From the NCBI GenBank assembly GCA_024644595.1, contig JAHEHL010000002.1, positions 289,774 to 353,773 on the forward strand: DNA of 64,000 bases, given 5' to 3'. The position numbers and the translations under genes were made by a program. Source of the DNA: Porticoccaceae bacterium (GTDB lineage Bacteria; Pseudomonadota; Gammaproteobacteria; Pseudomonadales; Porticoccaceae). Shown piece after piece: positions 54,911-64,000 of this stretch (within the stretch, counting starts at the first letter, position 1; each line of letters starts with the position of its first letter). A model generated the notes under the pieces. That model ran no database searches. It was not told the DNA's origin and was given only the letters and a program-made list of their open reading frames with translations.

Positions 54911-55921
54911 ATGAAGACCTTCAATCTGACCCTTTTACTGTGTGACAACATGCTCGTCTCCAGTACCACGTTGGCAGCGGAGATATTTCAATTTGCCCAA
55001 GCTATGGCCCGCGCAGGCAGGCATGCTCAAAGCAAAATCGAGATCCGCTGGGTTAGCGCCGATGGCAAACCAGTGTTGACATCTGCAGGCTTCCAGCTCA
55101 CTCCGACCCACTCGATTAACGATAATTTCAACAGCGATCTGATCCATATTCCAGCGCTATGGCGCAACCCGCGGCCAGCAATAGCTAAAAATGAAGCCTA
55201 TATTCCCTGGCTGCAAAAGCAATATCAACTCAACTCCAGCTTTACCGCAGTCGGCACCGGCGTATGCTTTCTTGCTGAAGCTGGCTTACTCGACGACAAA
55301 CCTGCCACCACCCATTGGCACTATTTCGACCAGCTGCAACGCAGCTATCCAAAGCTGAAGCTTGCGCGCCAGCACTTCACTACCCAGGCCGGTAATATCT
55401 ATTGTGCCGCCAGCATCAATGCCATGGCCGAATTAATTATGCATCAGGTCGAACGGATTTTTGGACGTGTGATTGCGCGCCAAGCACAGCGAAATTTTTT
55501 CCATGAGATTCGTAATCTCACGGAACCGGTCAGTTTTAGCGACCAACAGAAAGTTCATAGTGACGAGGCGATTGTGCAGGCACAGATCTGGATGCAGGAT
55601 AATCTCAGCAAGCAACTATCCGTGCCAGAGCTGGCTGCGCAGCTTGGTATCACCACAAGGACTTTCAATCGGCGCTTTATGGCAGCTGTGGGCAAAACAC
55701 CTGGCGATTACCTGACCGAAGTACGCATGACGTTTGCGTGTGATTTATTGAAGAATAGTGATTTGTCAATTTTAGAGGTAGCTGGCTACAGCGGCTATAA
55801 CGATGCCAGTTGGTTTTCTACGCGCTTCAAGCAGTGGTCTGGGAATAGCCCGAAAGAGTATCGACACACTGTGCGTGGAAAGCTGTTCTCTACCGAGGTG
55901 AAAGAAAAGTCACCCCGGTAG
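54911..55921 (+). CDS. GlxA-type AraC family regulator (DJ-1/PfpI-like N-terminus + AraC HTH)
   Basis: C-terminal LAAQLGITTRTFNRRFMAAVGKTPGDYLTEVRM...VAGYSGYNDASWFSTRFKQWSGNSPKEYR. Confidence 0.9.
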   Translation: MKTFNLTLLLCDNMLVSSTTLAAEIFQFAQAMARAGRHAQSKIEIRWVSADGKPVLTSAGFQLTPTHSINDNFNSDLIHIPALWRNPRPAIAKNEAYIPWLQKQYQLNSSFTAVGTGVCFLAEAGLLDDKPATTHWHYFDQLQRSYPKLKLARQHFTTQAGNIYCAASINAMAELIMHQVERIFGRVIARQAQRNFFHEIRNLTEPVSFSDQQKVHSDEAIVQAQIWMQDNLSKQLSVPELAAQLGITTRTFNRRFMAAVGKTPGDYLTEVRMTFACDLLKNSDLSILEVAGYSGYNDASWFSTRFKQWSGNSPKEYRHTVRGKLFSTEVKEKSPR

Positions 55922-55933
55922 AGCGTCCCCGGA

Positions 55934-57103
55934 TTAGATAATTCTAACGCTCACAACGCCATCAACCCCGGCGATACTTGACTTGATACTGTCATCAATA
56001 TTGCCCTCGACATCGATAATGTTGTAGGCGATATCTTCGCGGCTCTTGTTAACCATATCGACAACGTTGAGGTTAGCGTCGGCAAGCACTGACAGCACAC
56101 TACCGAGAATCTTCGGGACATTTTTGTTGGTAAAGGTAATCCGCGTGCCGCCATTGCGTGACATTTTGATCTGCGGGTAGTTAACCGAGTTGCGAATATT
56201 GCCGTTCTCGAGGAAATCCATCAGCTGGTTGGCGGCCATCACCGCGCAGTTCTCTTCAGCCTCTTCAGTGCTGGCGCCGATATGAGGCATCAGCAGTACA
56301 TCGTTACGGCCGAGCAGATCAGGTGTCGGGAAGTCGGTGATATATCCGGCAACCGTTCCTTTATCGAGAGCCGCAATCATATCTTCAGTGCTGACAATCT
56401 CTTCGCGGGCAAAGTTAAGAATCTTGGCCGTGCTCTTCATACCCGCAAGAGTTTTGCTATTGATCAGGTGCTTGGTGGCTGGAATAGCGGGAACATGCAG
56501 GGTAATAAAGTCTGCACGGGCAAGCAATGCCTCAAGGTTCTCCATGCGCTCGACACTGCTGGACAGCTGCCAAGCGGCTTCAACCGAGATGGCTGGATCG
56601 TAACCAATGACATTCATGCCCAAATCCAGTGCGAGATTAGCAATCATTGAGCCAATCGCACCGAGGCCAACAACCCCAAGAGTTTTTCCCTGCACTTCTC
56701 CGCCAGCAAAACGCTTTTTCTCTTTCTCAAGAAGCTTGCCCATCTCGGCCGAATCGGTCATCTCAGTGAGACTTTGCACGTAGTTCATGCCGCCGTAGAT
56801 ATCGCGAGAACCCATTAACAGTGCTGCCACAATCAGTTCTTTTACAGCGTTGGCGTTAGCACCCGGCGTATTGAATACAACAATGCCCTTCTCGGTGTAA
56901 TCGGCCAAAGGAATATTGTTGACTCCTGCGCCAGCGCGAGCCACCGCAACCACCGACTCAGGCAATACTTCATCATGCAGCTTCTGACTGCGGAGCAAAA
57001 CACCATCGGCATCAGAAATATCGCCAGATACCTGATAAGTATCAGTGGGAAAGCGGCTCAGGCCTTTAGATGAAATGGCGTTGTAAGTACGAATTTTATA
57101 CAT
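55934..57103 (-). CDS. serA: D-3-phosphoglycerate dehydrogenase
   Basis: VARAGAGVNNIPLADYTEKGIVVFNTPGANANAVKELI; TLGVVGLGAIGSMIANLA; C-terminal ACT domain. Confidence 0.92.
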   Translation of the reverse strand: MYKIRTYNAISSKGLSRFPTDTYQVSGDISDADGVLLRSQKLHDEVLPESVVAVARAGAGVNNIPLADYTEKGIVVFNTPGANANAVKELIVAALLMGSRDIYGGMNYVQSLTEMTDSAEMGKLLEKEKKRFAGGEVQGKTLGVVGLGAIGSMIANLALDLGMNVIGYDPAISVEAAWQLSSSVERMENLEALLARADFITLHVPAIPATKHLINSKTLAGMKSTAKILNFAREEIVSTEDMIAALDKGTVAGYITDFPTPDLLGRNDVLLMPHIGASTEEAEENCAVMAANQLMDFLENGNIRNSVNYPQIKMSRNGGTRITFTNKNVPKILGSVLSVLADANLNVVDMVNKSREDIAYNIIDVEGNIDDSIKSSIAGVDGVVSVRII

Positions 57104-57159
57104 GATGTTTTAGGTTCCGGTTTTAAATCGTTAAACAATGTTTGCTACGTGAGTATGGT

Positions 57160-58275
57160 TTACCCAGAAACTTGCGTGTAGGCCCAATCGAGCCACGGCA
57201 GCAAAGCGTTTAGGTCAGATGCTTCAACAGTGGCACCGCACCAAATACGCAAGCCAGCCGGCGCGTCGCGATAGGCGCCGATATCGTAGGCAACCGCTTC
57301 CGTATCAAGCAACTTCACTGCCTGCTTAACCTGCTCGGGCTCAAGATCGAGTGTCAGGCAGACGCTAGTATTGGAGAGTTGGTCTTCTTCCTGAGCGAGA
57401 AAGTGCGCCCAGGGACGGCTGTCGACAAAGCCTTTAATCACGTCAAGATTGGCATTGGATTTGGCAATCGCTGCCGGCAGCCCGCCAATCGAGCGCACCC
57501 AATCGAGGGCATCAAGATAGTCCGCGACACAGAGCATTGACGGAGTATTGATGGTCTCGCCACGGAAAATACCTTCAATCAATTTGCCGCCCTTGGTCAT
57601 GCGGAAGATCTTTGGTATCGGCCAGTCCGGGGTGTGGCTCTCGAGACGCTCAACCGCACGCGGGCTGAGAATCAACATACCATGACCACCTTCGCCGCCG
57701 AGTACTTTTTGCCAACTGTAGGTCACCACATCGAGCTTCTCCCAGGGCATGTCCATGGCGAAAACTGCAGAAGTCGCGTCACAAATCGTCAGACCCCTGC
57801 GATCATCGCTGATCCAATCCGCATTGGGGACTTTGACGCCAGCAGTGGTGCCATTCCAAGTGAAAATAACGTCATGGTCTGGATTGGCCTGAGACATATC
57901 CGGTAATTGACCGTAGTCAGCGGTATAACTGTTCACATTGTCCAGCTTTAGCTGTTTAGTCACATCTGTGAGCCATCCGCTGCCGAATGATTCCCAGGCA
58001 AATACATCAACTGGCCGTGCTCCGAGCACCGACCACATAATCATTTCTACCGCGCCAGTATCTGAGGCCGGAACAACACCAACTCGATAACCTTCGGGCA
58101 AGCCCAAAATATCAGCGGTCTCGCTGCAGGCGCGACCCAATGCTAGCTTGCCAACACTGGAGCGATGCGAGCGGCCCAGAGTATCGACATGCAGGTTGGT
58201 AAGACTGTAACCCGGCCGTTTGGAGCAGGGGCCGGAGGAAAAATTGGGGTTGGCGGGTTTAATCGTCGGTTTCAT
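57160..58275 (-). CDS. serC: Phosphoserine transaminase, alphaproteobacterial-type (SerC_2)
   Basis: [59 protein letters not shown]. Confidence 0.9.
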   Translation of the reverse strand: MKPTIKPANPNFSSGPCSKRPGYSLTNLHVDTLGRSHRSSVGKLALGRACSETADILGLPEGYRVGVVPASDTGAVEMIMWSVLGARPVDVFAWESFGSGWLTDVTKQLKLDNVNSYTADYGQLPDMSQANPDHDVIFTWNGTTAGVKVPNADWISDDRRGLTICDATSAVFAMDMPWEKLDVVTYSWQKVLGGEGGHGMLILSPRAVERLESHTPDWPIPKIFRMTKGGKLIEGIFRGETINTPSMLCVADYLDALDWVRSIGGLPAAIAKSNANLDVIKGFVDSRPWAHFLAQEEDQLSNTSVCLTLDLEPEQVKQAVKLLDTEAVAYDIGAYRDAPAGLRIWCGATVEASDLNALLPWLDWAYTQVSG

Positions 58276-58471
58276 TGCTTGCGATAGCTTCTCTTAATGG
58301 TTTCTCTTGATTGGGGGAACAGCTTTTCTCGTTTACAGAGGGTCGAAAGGTATAGAGCGAGCTCGCAGTGTAGTCTGAGCGAGACGCGCTATAAATCGCT
58401 TTTACACATGGCGACTATTTGTCCAGACAATACTGCCAGAGGAAAGCGGATGTTCAGACCGCAGGCTAAGC

Positions 58472-59113
58472 CTATTTAACCACTGTGCGCTCTTTAGCAA
58501 TAAGAAAGTCAGCAACGTTAAGCATGCCTTCAAAACCGCCTGCCATTCTTGAACTGATGCGGTATTTGCCGTTGACCACCATTTCCGGCGTGCCCTGAGT
58601 GCGATAACTGCGACCACGAGCCTTAGCCTGATTGACCATGCTGGTCATGCCAAAAGAGTTGTAGACCTGAGAAAACTTCGCACTGTCCACGCCAGCTGCG
58701 GCAAAAATAGGCACCAGATCTTTCTCAGACCGGACCGGCTGACGCTTGACGTGGATGGCCTCAAAAATCGGCATATGCACCTGATCGAGCACCTTCAACA
58801 TCACGGCACTGTAGTAGGCGCGAGCATAGACCTCCATTGCAGGCTGCCAGACCGCGGGTGTACGCTGCACATCAACATCATCGGCCAGTGACTCAAACCA
58901 TGGCTCCAGTACCGACTCAAAGTTATAACAGTGTCCACAGTGGTATGAGAAAACCTCATTGACTTCGACCTTTGACGGGTCAGCTGTTCTCACTGCCTGA
59001 GGTAATACTTCGTAGTGAATGCCGGCTTTAAATTTTTCCTCTTCAGCTGCACAGCCCCATGAGACAAACAGTAATGAGGTTAATAAAATGTAACTGGAAA
59101 GTTGTCGTAACAT
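58472..59113 (-). CDS. dsbA: Thiol:disulfide interchange protein DsbA
   Basis: Signal peptide; VNEVFSYHCGHCYNFE (CGHC active site); GTPEMVVNGKY. Confidence 0.92.
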   Translation of the reverse strand: MLRQLSSYILLTSLLFVSWGCAAEEEKFKAGIHYEVLPQAVRTADPSKVEVNEVFSYHCGHCYNFESVLEPWFESLADDVDVQRTPAVWQPAMEVYARAYYSAVMLKVLDQVHMPIFEAIHVKRQPVRSEKDLVPIFAAAGVDSAKFSQVYNSFGMTSMVNQAKARGRSYRTQGTPEMVVNGKYRISSRMAGGFEGMLNVADFLIAKERTVVK

Positions 59114-59213
59114 AATAAACTCCTGTACATCTGTTAATAGCGGTCAAAATCACGCCTATCGACCAGGTCGCGGTAACCGCTAGTGGTCCCCCGCATTACC
59201 TCAATGGACCAGA

Positions 59214-59855
59214 TCAGTTGAGTCCTGAAATATAGTTGGCCACCGCTTTAATTTCTTTATTGCTCAGGCGCTCTGCAACGCCCTGCATAATTTTCGCGTT
59301 GGCGCCGCTTGCGCGTTCGCCACTGCGGTATTTCAACAGCTGGCTTTCAATATAGTCAGCGTGCTGTCCACCTAGCGCCGGATAACCTGCAGGGCCATTG
59401 CCCGTGCCGGCAGGCGAATGACAACCGGTGCAGGATGGAACACCGGTTTTGAGATTGCCGCCGCGGTAAACATTTTCACCCAACTCCAGCACTTGAGAAG
59501 GTTCGCTGTAACCGATCAGAGTAATGTCCTGGGCACCGGCAATCTGACGTTGCTGACTATTGTAGTAAGCCGCCATATCGTGCAGATCCTGATCTGAAGA
59601 GGCGTCGAGCAGACCCGTCATTTCAACAATTGCGCGCTCACCGGACTGGATATTTTTCAACTGAGTGTAAAGATAGCTTTCACCCAGGCCAGCCAGCTTG
59701 GGAAATGATGCAACCATGCTGTTGCCATCACCACCATGACAGCCTGCGCAAACCGCTACCTTGGATTTTCCTGCCGCTGCATCACCGGATGCCAGAACCT
59801 GGTTAGCCGTAAATGCTGCTACCAGACAAATAATTGTTAAAAAGCTTTTTTTCAT
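59214..59855 (-). CDS. Dihaem cytochrome c4
   Basis: Two CxxCH motifs (CAGCH, CTGCH), signal peptide, duplicated cyt c layout. Confidence 0.93.
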   Translation of the reverse strand: MKKSFLTIICLVAAFTANQVLASGDAAAGKSKVAVCAGCHGGDGNSMVASFPKLAGLGESYLYTQLKNIQSGERAIVEMTGLLDASSDQDLHDMAAYYNSQQRQIAGAQDITLIGYSEPSQVLELGENVYRGGNLKTGVPSCTGCHSPAGTGNGPAGYPALGGQHADYIESQLLKYRSGERASGANAKIMQGVAERLSNKEIKAVANYISGLN

Positions 59856-59997
59856 GGTTAATCAACTCGTGCAATCCGCTAGAATGGGTTTCGTCGGTTC
59901 AGATGATGTCATCTGTCCCGTAGCCACGTCGGCTAAAGCGGGCGCATTATATACCAACATGCGCCAACTCTTACAGCGAGATAATGACCCTTTATTC

Positions 59998-60636
59998 ATG
60001 GATTCCCCTCATATTGATTATAAGCGCGTGACATTTCTCACCAGCGCACCCTCTCTGAAACAATGTCCTGACGATCTGGGCTGTGAAATTGCGTTTGCCG
60101 GACGTTCAAATGCTGGCAAATCGAGCGCCATTAATACGCTGACACGAACCAAAGGGCTGGCAAGAACAAGTAAAACCCCTGGCCGCACCCAGCTGATTAA
60201 CTTTTTTGAGCTGTCTAACGGTAAGCGCCTTGTCGATCTCCCCGGCTACGGCTATGCCAAAGTGCCTATCGCGATGAAGCGCGAATGGGACAAACATCTA
60301 GCCGAGTATCTGCAGATGAGACAGAGCCTTGCCGGCTTGGTTCTGCTTATGGATATTCGCCATCCACTGCAGGAGTTTGATCTGCAAATGCTCAACTGGG
60401 CAGCGCAAGCCGGTTTGCCCGTGCATATTTTGTTAACCAAATCAGACAAGCTCAAGCGCGGCCCTGCCCAGAGCGCTCTGCTTGGCGTCGAGCGCCATCT
60501 CCGCGATATGGATCCGGGTTGCACGCTGTTGAGCGCGCAGGTTTTTTCTTCGCTGAAAAAACAGGGGCTACCAGAACTCGAGTCGGTACTTGGGCATTGG
60601 ATGAGCGCAGACTTTGTCGAAACTGCCGGCGGATGA
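59998..60636 (+). CDS. engB: Ribosome biogenesis GTPase EngB/YsxC (an upstream ATG at 59959 is an alternative start)
   Basis: [54 protein letters not shown]. Confidence 0.94.
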   Translation: MDSPHIDYKRVTFLTSAPSLKQCPDDLGCEIAFAGRSNAGKSSAINTLTRTKGLARTSKTPGRTQLINFFELSNGKRLVDLPGYGYAKVPIAMKREWDKHLAEYLQMRQSLAGLVLLMDIRHPLQEFDLQMLNWAAQAGLPVHILLTKSDKLKRGPAQSALLGVERHLRDMDPGCTLLSAQVFSSLKKQGLPELESVLGHWMSADFVETAGG

Positions 60637-60659
60637 CAAAAGACTAAAAATCAACAGAC

Positions 60660-60767
60660 AAAAAAATCCCCGGTCCAATGTGGACCGGGGTTCTGCGTTG
60701 CCTTGCTTGGGAGTTTCAGCGTTGCAGTTGCTTAGTTTGGGGGAGAGTAAGCAATCATGTCTTGCAC
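60660..60767 (-). ncRNA. Candidate small RNA in the polA-engB intergenic region (Spot 42/ErsA-position sRNA)
   Basis: Minus strand: ECF-like GAACTA-N15-TCTTA, about 105-nt transcript, 7-bp hairpin TTGCTTA/TAAGCAA with CTCTCCCCC loop, strong terminator CCCCGGTCCA/TGGACCGGGG + T7. Confidence 0.7.
60661..60690 (-). terminator. Rho-independent terminator (minus strand)
   Basis: CCCCGGTCCA-cat-TGGACCGGGG-ATTTTTTT on the minus strand; the plus strand lacks a T tract. Confidence 0.9.
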
Positions 60768-60771
60768 TTAG

Positions 60772-60797
60772 TAAGACAGGCTAAAACGAAATAGTTC
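60772..60797 (-). promoter_or_regulatory. Candidate RpoE/AlgU-type promoter of the sRNA
   Basis: GAACTA (60797-60792), 15-nt spacer, TCTTA (60776-60772). Confidence 0.45.
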
Positions 60798-60889
60798 ACA
60801 AAATAATTAAAAAAAGTGAAATTTATGCTAATTGTTCCGACGAGGGCCTGGTATAGGCCGTTTCACGCGGCACCTCGCTTGAAAACTGC

Positions 60890-63670
60890 CTAATGTGCCT
60901 CATCCCAGTTATCGCCCACACCCACGTCGACAACTAGCGGCACCAATAACTCAGCCGCACCCTGCATACGCTCACAGAGACCCTGCTTGACGATCTCAAG
61001 TTCAGGCTCGGGCACTTCCAACACCAACTCATCGTGCACCTGCATAATGATTTTGCTATGCAGATCGCTCTCTTGAAGCCAATTGTGCACATTAATCATC
61101 GCCAACTTGATAATATCTGCCGCCGTTCCCTGCATCGGCGCATTGATTGCAGTGCGTTCGGCGGCCTGGCGGCGCATACCGTTTCTCGAATTAATTTCGG
61201 GCAGATACAGGCGGCGGCCAAAGAAGGTTTCGACGAACCCGTTTTCCGCAGCGCTGTAGCGAATATTGTTCATATAGTTCTGCACCCCAGGGTAGCGGGT
61301 GAAATATAGCTCTATATATTCCGCGGCTTGCTTGCGGCCAATACCTAGCTGCCGCGCTAACCCAAATGCCGACATGCCATAAATAAGACCAAAGTTAATC
61401 GCTTTTGCACTGCGCCGCTGTTCACTGGTGACGTCTGCGGTGGCTACAGAAAAGACTTCCGCTGCCGTCGCGCGGTGAATATCTTCGCCGGCACTAAAGG
61501 CCGCCAGAAGGCTTGGGTCCTCGGAGAGGTGGGCCATTATGCGCAGCTCAATTTGCGAGTAATCCGCTGCCACCAGCTTACTTCCGGGCGCTGCGATAAA
61601 GGCTTGGCGCACGCGACGCCCCTCTGCTGTGCGGACTGGGATGTTCTGCAAATTGGGGTCTGAGGATGACAGCCGCCCGGTGGCGGTTCCAGCCTGATGA
61701 TATGACGTATGAATGCGACCGGTAACCGAGTTAATCATGGTCGGCAGCTTGTCAGTGTAGGTAGATTTGAGTTTCGCCAGGCCACGGTGTTCAAGCAGTA
61801 CTTTTGGCAGCGGGTAATCCAGCGCCAACTCTTGCAGCACTTCTTCCTTGGTAGAAGGAGCACCTTTGGCGGTCTTCTTCAGTACCGGGATAGCCAACTT
61901 TTCAAACAGTATTTCTCCGAGCTGTTTCGGCGAAGCGAGGTTAAACTGCTGTCCTGCAAGCTCCCAGGCTTGGGTTTCCAGCTCGGCAAGTCGTTCTGAC
62001 AGCTCCTGACTTTGTTGAAATAATAATGTGTCATCAACCAAAGCGCCGGTGCGCTCAATGCACGAAAGAACGGGTATCAGCGGCATTTCAATAGCAGAAA
62101 AGACCTTACTCAAGGCCGGCTGCGCTGACACTTTTGGCCACAGCACCTGATGTAATCGAAAGGTGATATCAGCATCTTCAGCGGCATAGGGGGCGGCCTG
62201 TTCCAGTGGTATCTGGTTAAAGGTCAGCTGTCCCGCCCCTTTGCCTGCGATATCGGTAAATTTCACAGTCTCTTCATTGAGATAATTGAGCGCTAAGCTA
62301 TCCATATCATGACGCGAGGCCACCGAGTCAACAACATAGGATTCAAGCATGGTGTCAAAGGCAACGCCACGCAGGCTAATGCCATGCTGGGCCAGCACAC
62401 TCATGTCATATTTCAAGTTTTGACCGATTTTTTTATACGCCGGATCTTCCAGATAAGGGGTCAGTGCATCAAGCACATGCTCGCGGTCAAGCTGCTCTGG
62501 AGCGCCCAGATAATCGTGAGCAAAAGGAATGTAGGCGGCCTCTCCAGGCGTCACTGACAGGGAGATCCCCACCAATTTAGCACTCATATAGTCGAGGCTG
62601 GTGGTCTCGGTATCAACAGCGACCAGCTCGGCGGCTTTTATCTTGTCGATCCAGGTGTTTAGATCTGAATCGGTTAAAACAACATGATAATCTCGGCTGA
62701 TCTCGGGATGTGGCTCTGGGCTAACCTCAGCATTTGTGTCTGCTGCTGCAGCGGTGGTTGTTTTGTTGACGGCTGCAGAATCGCTTGATGTATCACCGGA
62801 CTGGACCTCTTCGATCCACGTTTTAAACTCCAGATCCTTGAACAGCGCCAGCAGTTCCGATTGATCTGGCTCGCCATTGCGTAATTCGCTGAGGTGGACG
62901 GACATTTCAACATCAGTTTTGATGGTTGCCAAAGTATACGAGAGATAGGCGAGCTCTTTATTTTCGGCAAGTTTGGTGGACATGGTCTTGGCTCCGCGAA
63001 ATTCGAGGCCGGCGACGTCGTCCAGACGGTCATAGATCGCGTCCAGTCCACCAATGCCCTGCAGCAGCCCCAGCGCAGTCTTCTCGCCCACACCTGGAAC
63101 TCCTGGAATATTGTCAGATTTATCACCTAGCAGCGCGAGATAGTCGATAATCAACTCCGGCGGGATACCGAATTTTTCAATCACCCCTGCCCTGTCGAGC
63201 GTTACGTTGTTCATGGTATTGATCAAGGTAATGTGTTCATTGACCAGCTGGGCGATGTCTTTGTCACCGGTAGAAATAATCACCGGCTGTTGAGCTGCTG
63301 TGGCTTGCACTGCCAGCGTACCAATCACATCATCGGCCTCGACGCCGTCAATAATCAGCATCGGCAAACCCATAGCCCGAATAATCAGGTGGATCGGTTC
63401 AATCTGAACGCGCAAATCATCCGGCATCGGTGGACGATTCGCTTTGTAGGCAGTGTAAATCTCGTCGCGGAAGGTTTTTCCCTTCGCATCAAAGACCACC
63501 ACAACCGTGCTCTCGGGATAGTCCTTCTGCAGCCGACGAATCATATTGATCACACCTTTTACGGCACCGGTCGGCTTGCCTTTGCTATTAGTCAGGGGTG
63601 GCAAGGCGTGGAAGGCACGGTAGAGATAAGATGAGCCATCGACCAGAATCAGCGGGGTATCTGTGTTCAT
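60890..63670 (-). CDS. polA: DNA polymerase I
   Basis: [59 protein letters not shown]. Confidence 0.97.
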   Translation of the reverse strand: MNTDTPLILVDGSSYLYRAFHALPPLTNSKGKPTGAVKGVINMIRRLQKDYPESTVVVVFDAKGKTFRDEIYTAYKANRPPMPDDLRVQIEPIHLIIRAMGLPMLIIDGVEADDVIGTLAVQATAAQQPVIISTGDKDIAQLVNEHITLINTMNNVTLDRAGVIEKFGIPPELIIDYLALLGDKSDNIPGVPGVGEKTALGLLQGIGGLDAIYDRLDDVAGLEFRGAKTMSTKLAENKELAYLSYTLATIKTDVEMSVHLSELRNGEPDQSELLALFKDLEFKTWIEEVQSGDTSSDSAAVNKTTTAAAADTNAEVSPEPHPEISRDYHVVLTDSDLNTWIDKIKAAELVAVDTETTSLDYMSAKLVGISLSVTPGEAAYIPFAHDYLGAPEQLDREHVLDALTPYLEDPAYKKIGQNLKYDMSVLAQHGISLRGVAFDTMLESYVVDSVASRHDMDSLALNYLNEETVKFTDIAGKGAGQLTFNQIPLEQAAPYAAEDADITFRLHQVLWPKVSAQPALSKVFSAIEMPLIPVLSCIERTGALVDDTLLFQQSQELSERLAELETQAWELAGQQFNLASPKQLGEILFEKLAIPVLKKTAKGAPSTKEEVLQELALDYPLPKVLLEHRGLAKLKSTYTDKLPTMINSVTGRIHTSYHQAGTATGRLSSSDPNLQNIPVRTAEGRRVRQAFIAAPGSKLVAADYSQIELRIMAHLSEDPSLLAAFSAGEDIHRATAAEVFSVATADVTSEQRRSAKAINFGLIYGMSAFGLARQLGIGRKQAAEYIELYFTRYPGVQNYMNNIRYSAAENGFVETFFGRRLYLPEINSRNGMRRQAAERTAINAPMQGTAADIIKLAMINVHNWLQESDLHSKIIMQVHDELVLEVPEPELEIVKQGLCERMQGAAELLVPLVVDVGVGDNWDEAH

Positions 63671-63768
63671 ATTTTCAACAATTGTTAGCTGTCAGAGGGA
63701 GTTCGCAGGATACACGATTTAGTCAATCCTGTTGATAATTGATCACCTCAGCGAGAAATTGAAACGCC

Positions 63769-64000
63769 TTAAAAGCAGCTTTTGAAGCGCATCGTCAATG
63801 TCGTCATAAACTGTGTATAGCTTTCGGCAGAGAGGGGCTGGTCAATGCCCTGAATATCCACTTCGATTAATTTTAACGAAAGCTCATGCGCAATTGCTCG
63901 AGCGTCTCGGTCGGCATATTGTGGCTCAACAAAAACGCAACTAGCCCTGAGCGCAGTGGCGTCCTTACGCAGCTGGTAAAGGCTTTTGGCGCCCTGACTG
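63769..64000 (-). CDS. znuA: Zinc ABC transporter substrate-binding protein ZnuA, C-terminal part (truncated by window edge)
   Basis: Manual minus-strand translation: QGAKSLYQLRKDATALRASCVFVEPQYADRDARAIAHELSLKLIEVDIQGIDQPLSAESYTQFMTTLTMRFKSCF*. Confidence 0.75.
   Translation of the reverse strand, partial: SQGAKSLYQLRKDATALRASCVFVEPQYADRDARAIAHELSLKLIEVDIQGIDQPLSAESYTQFMTTLTMRFKSCF

Overview
This 64 kb window looks like a conserved chromosomal core segment of a gammaproteobacterium. Gene order resembles Pseudomonas/Cellvibrionales-type marine gammaproteobacteria; that taxonomic guess comes from gene content and synteny recalled from memory, not from a search. Main blocks, left to right: partial ilvD; a six-gene TonB2-type energy-transduction operon (DUF3450, TtpC-like, ExbB, ExbD, TonB, TPR); folA-thyA-lgt; ptsP-rppH; gcvH; arfB; an FAD-linked dehydrogenase; a cold-shock gene with a long structured leader; rpmG/rpmB-radC-coaBC-algC-argB-slmA; a small decayed accessory patch; pyrE/rph/yicC/gmk/rpoZ/spoT/ridA; oxyR-recG-DUF47-pitA; a tkt-epd-pgk-fba cluster; an ArsR/methyltransferase regulator with metK-ahcY-metF-rsmE; fabY with a divergent AraC/GlxA-type regulator; serA/serC; dsbA, cytochrome c4, engB, polA and partial znuA. 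I saw no intact prophage, IS element, CRISPR array, rRNA operon or obvious defence island. The observations most worth checking are: (1) a strong unannotated Hfq-type sRNA candidate between polA and engB (the Spot 42/ErsA locus) with an ECF-sigma-like promoter; (2) a decayed slmA-pyrE intergenic patch with a tRNA-Arg(ACG) remnant and a frameshifted VapC toxin remnant; (3) a long structured 5' leader on the cold-shock gene; (4) a near-perfect 22-bp palindrome upstream of the putative SAM-cycle regulator; (5) dut missing from the usual coaBC-dut-algC order. Everything here was read by eye; no homology search or RNA folding was run.
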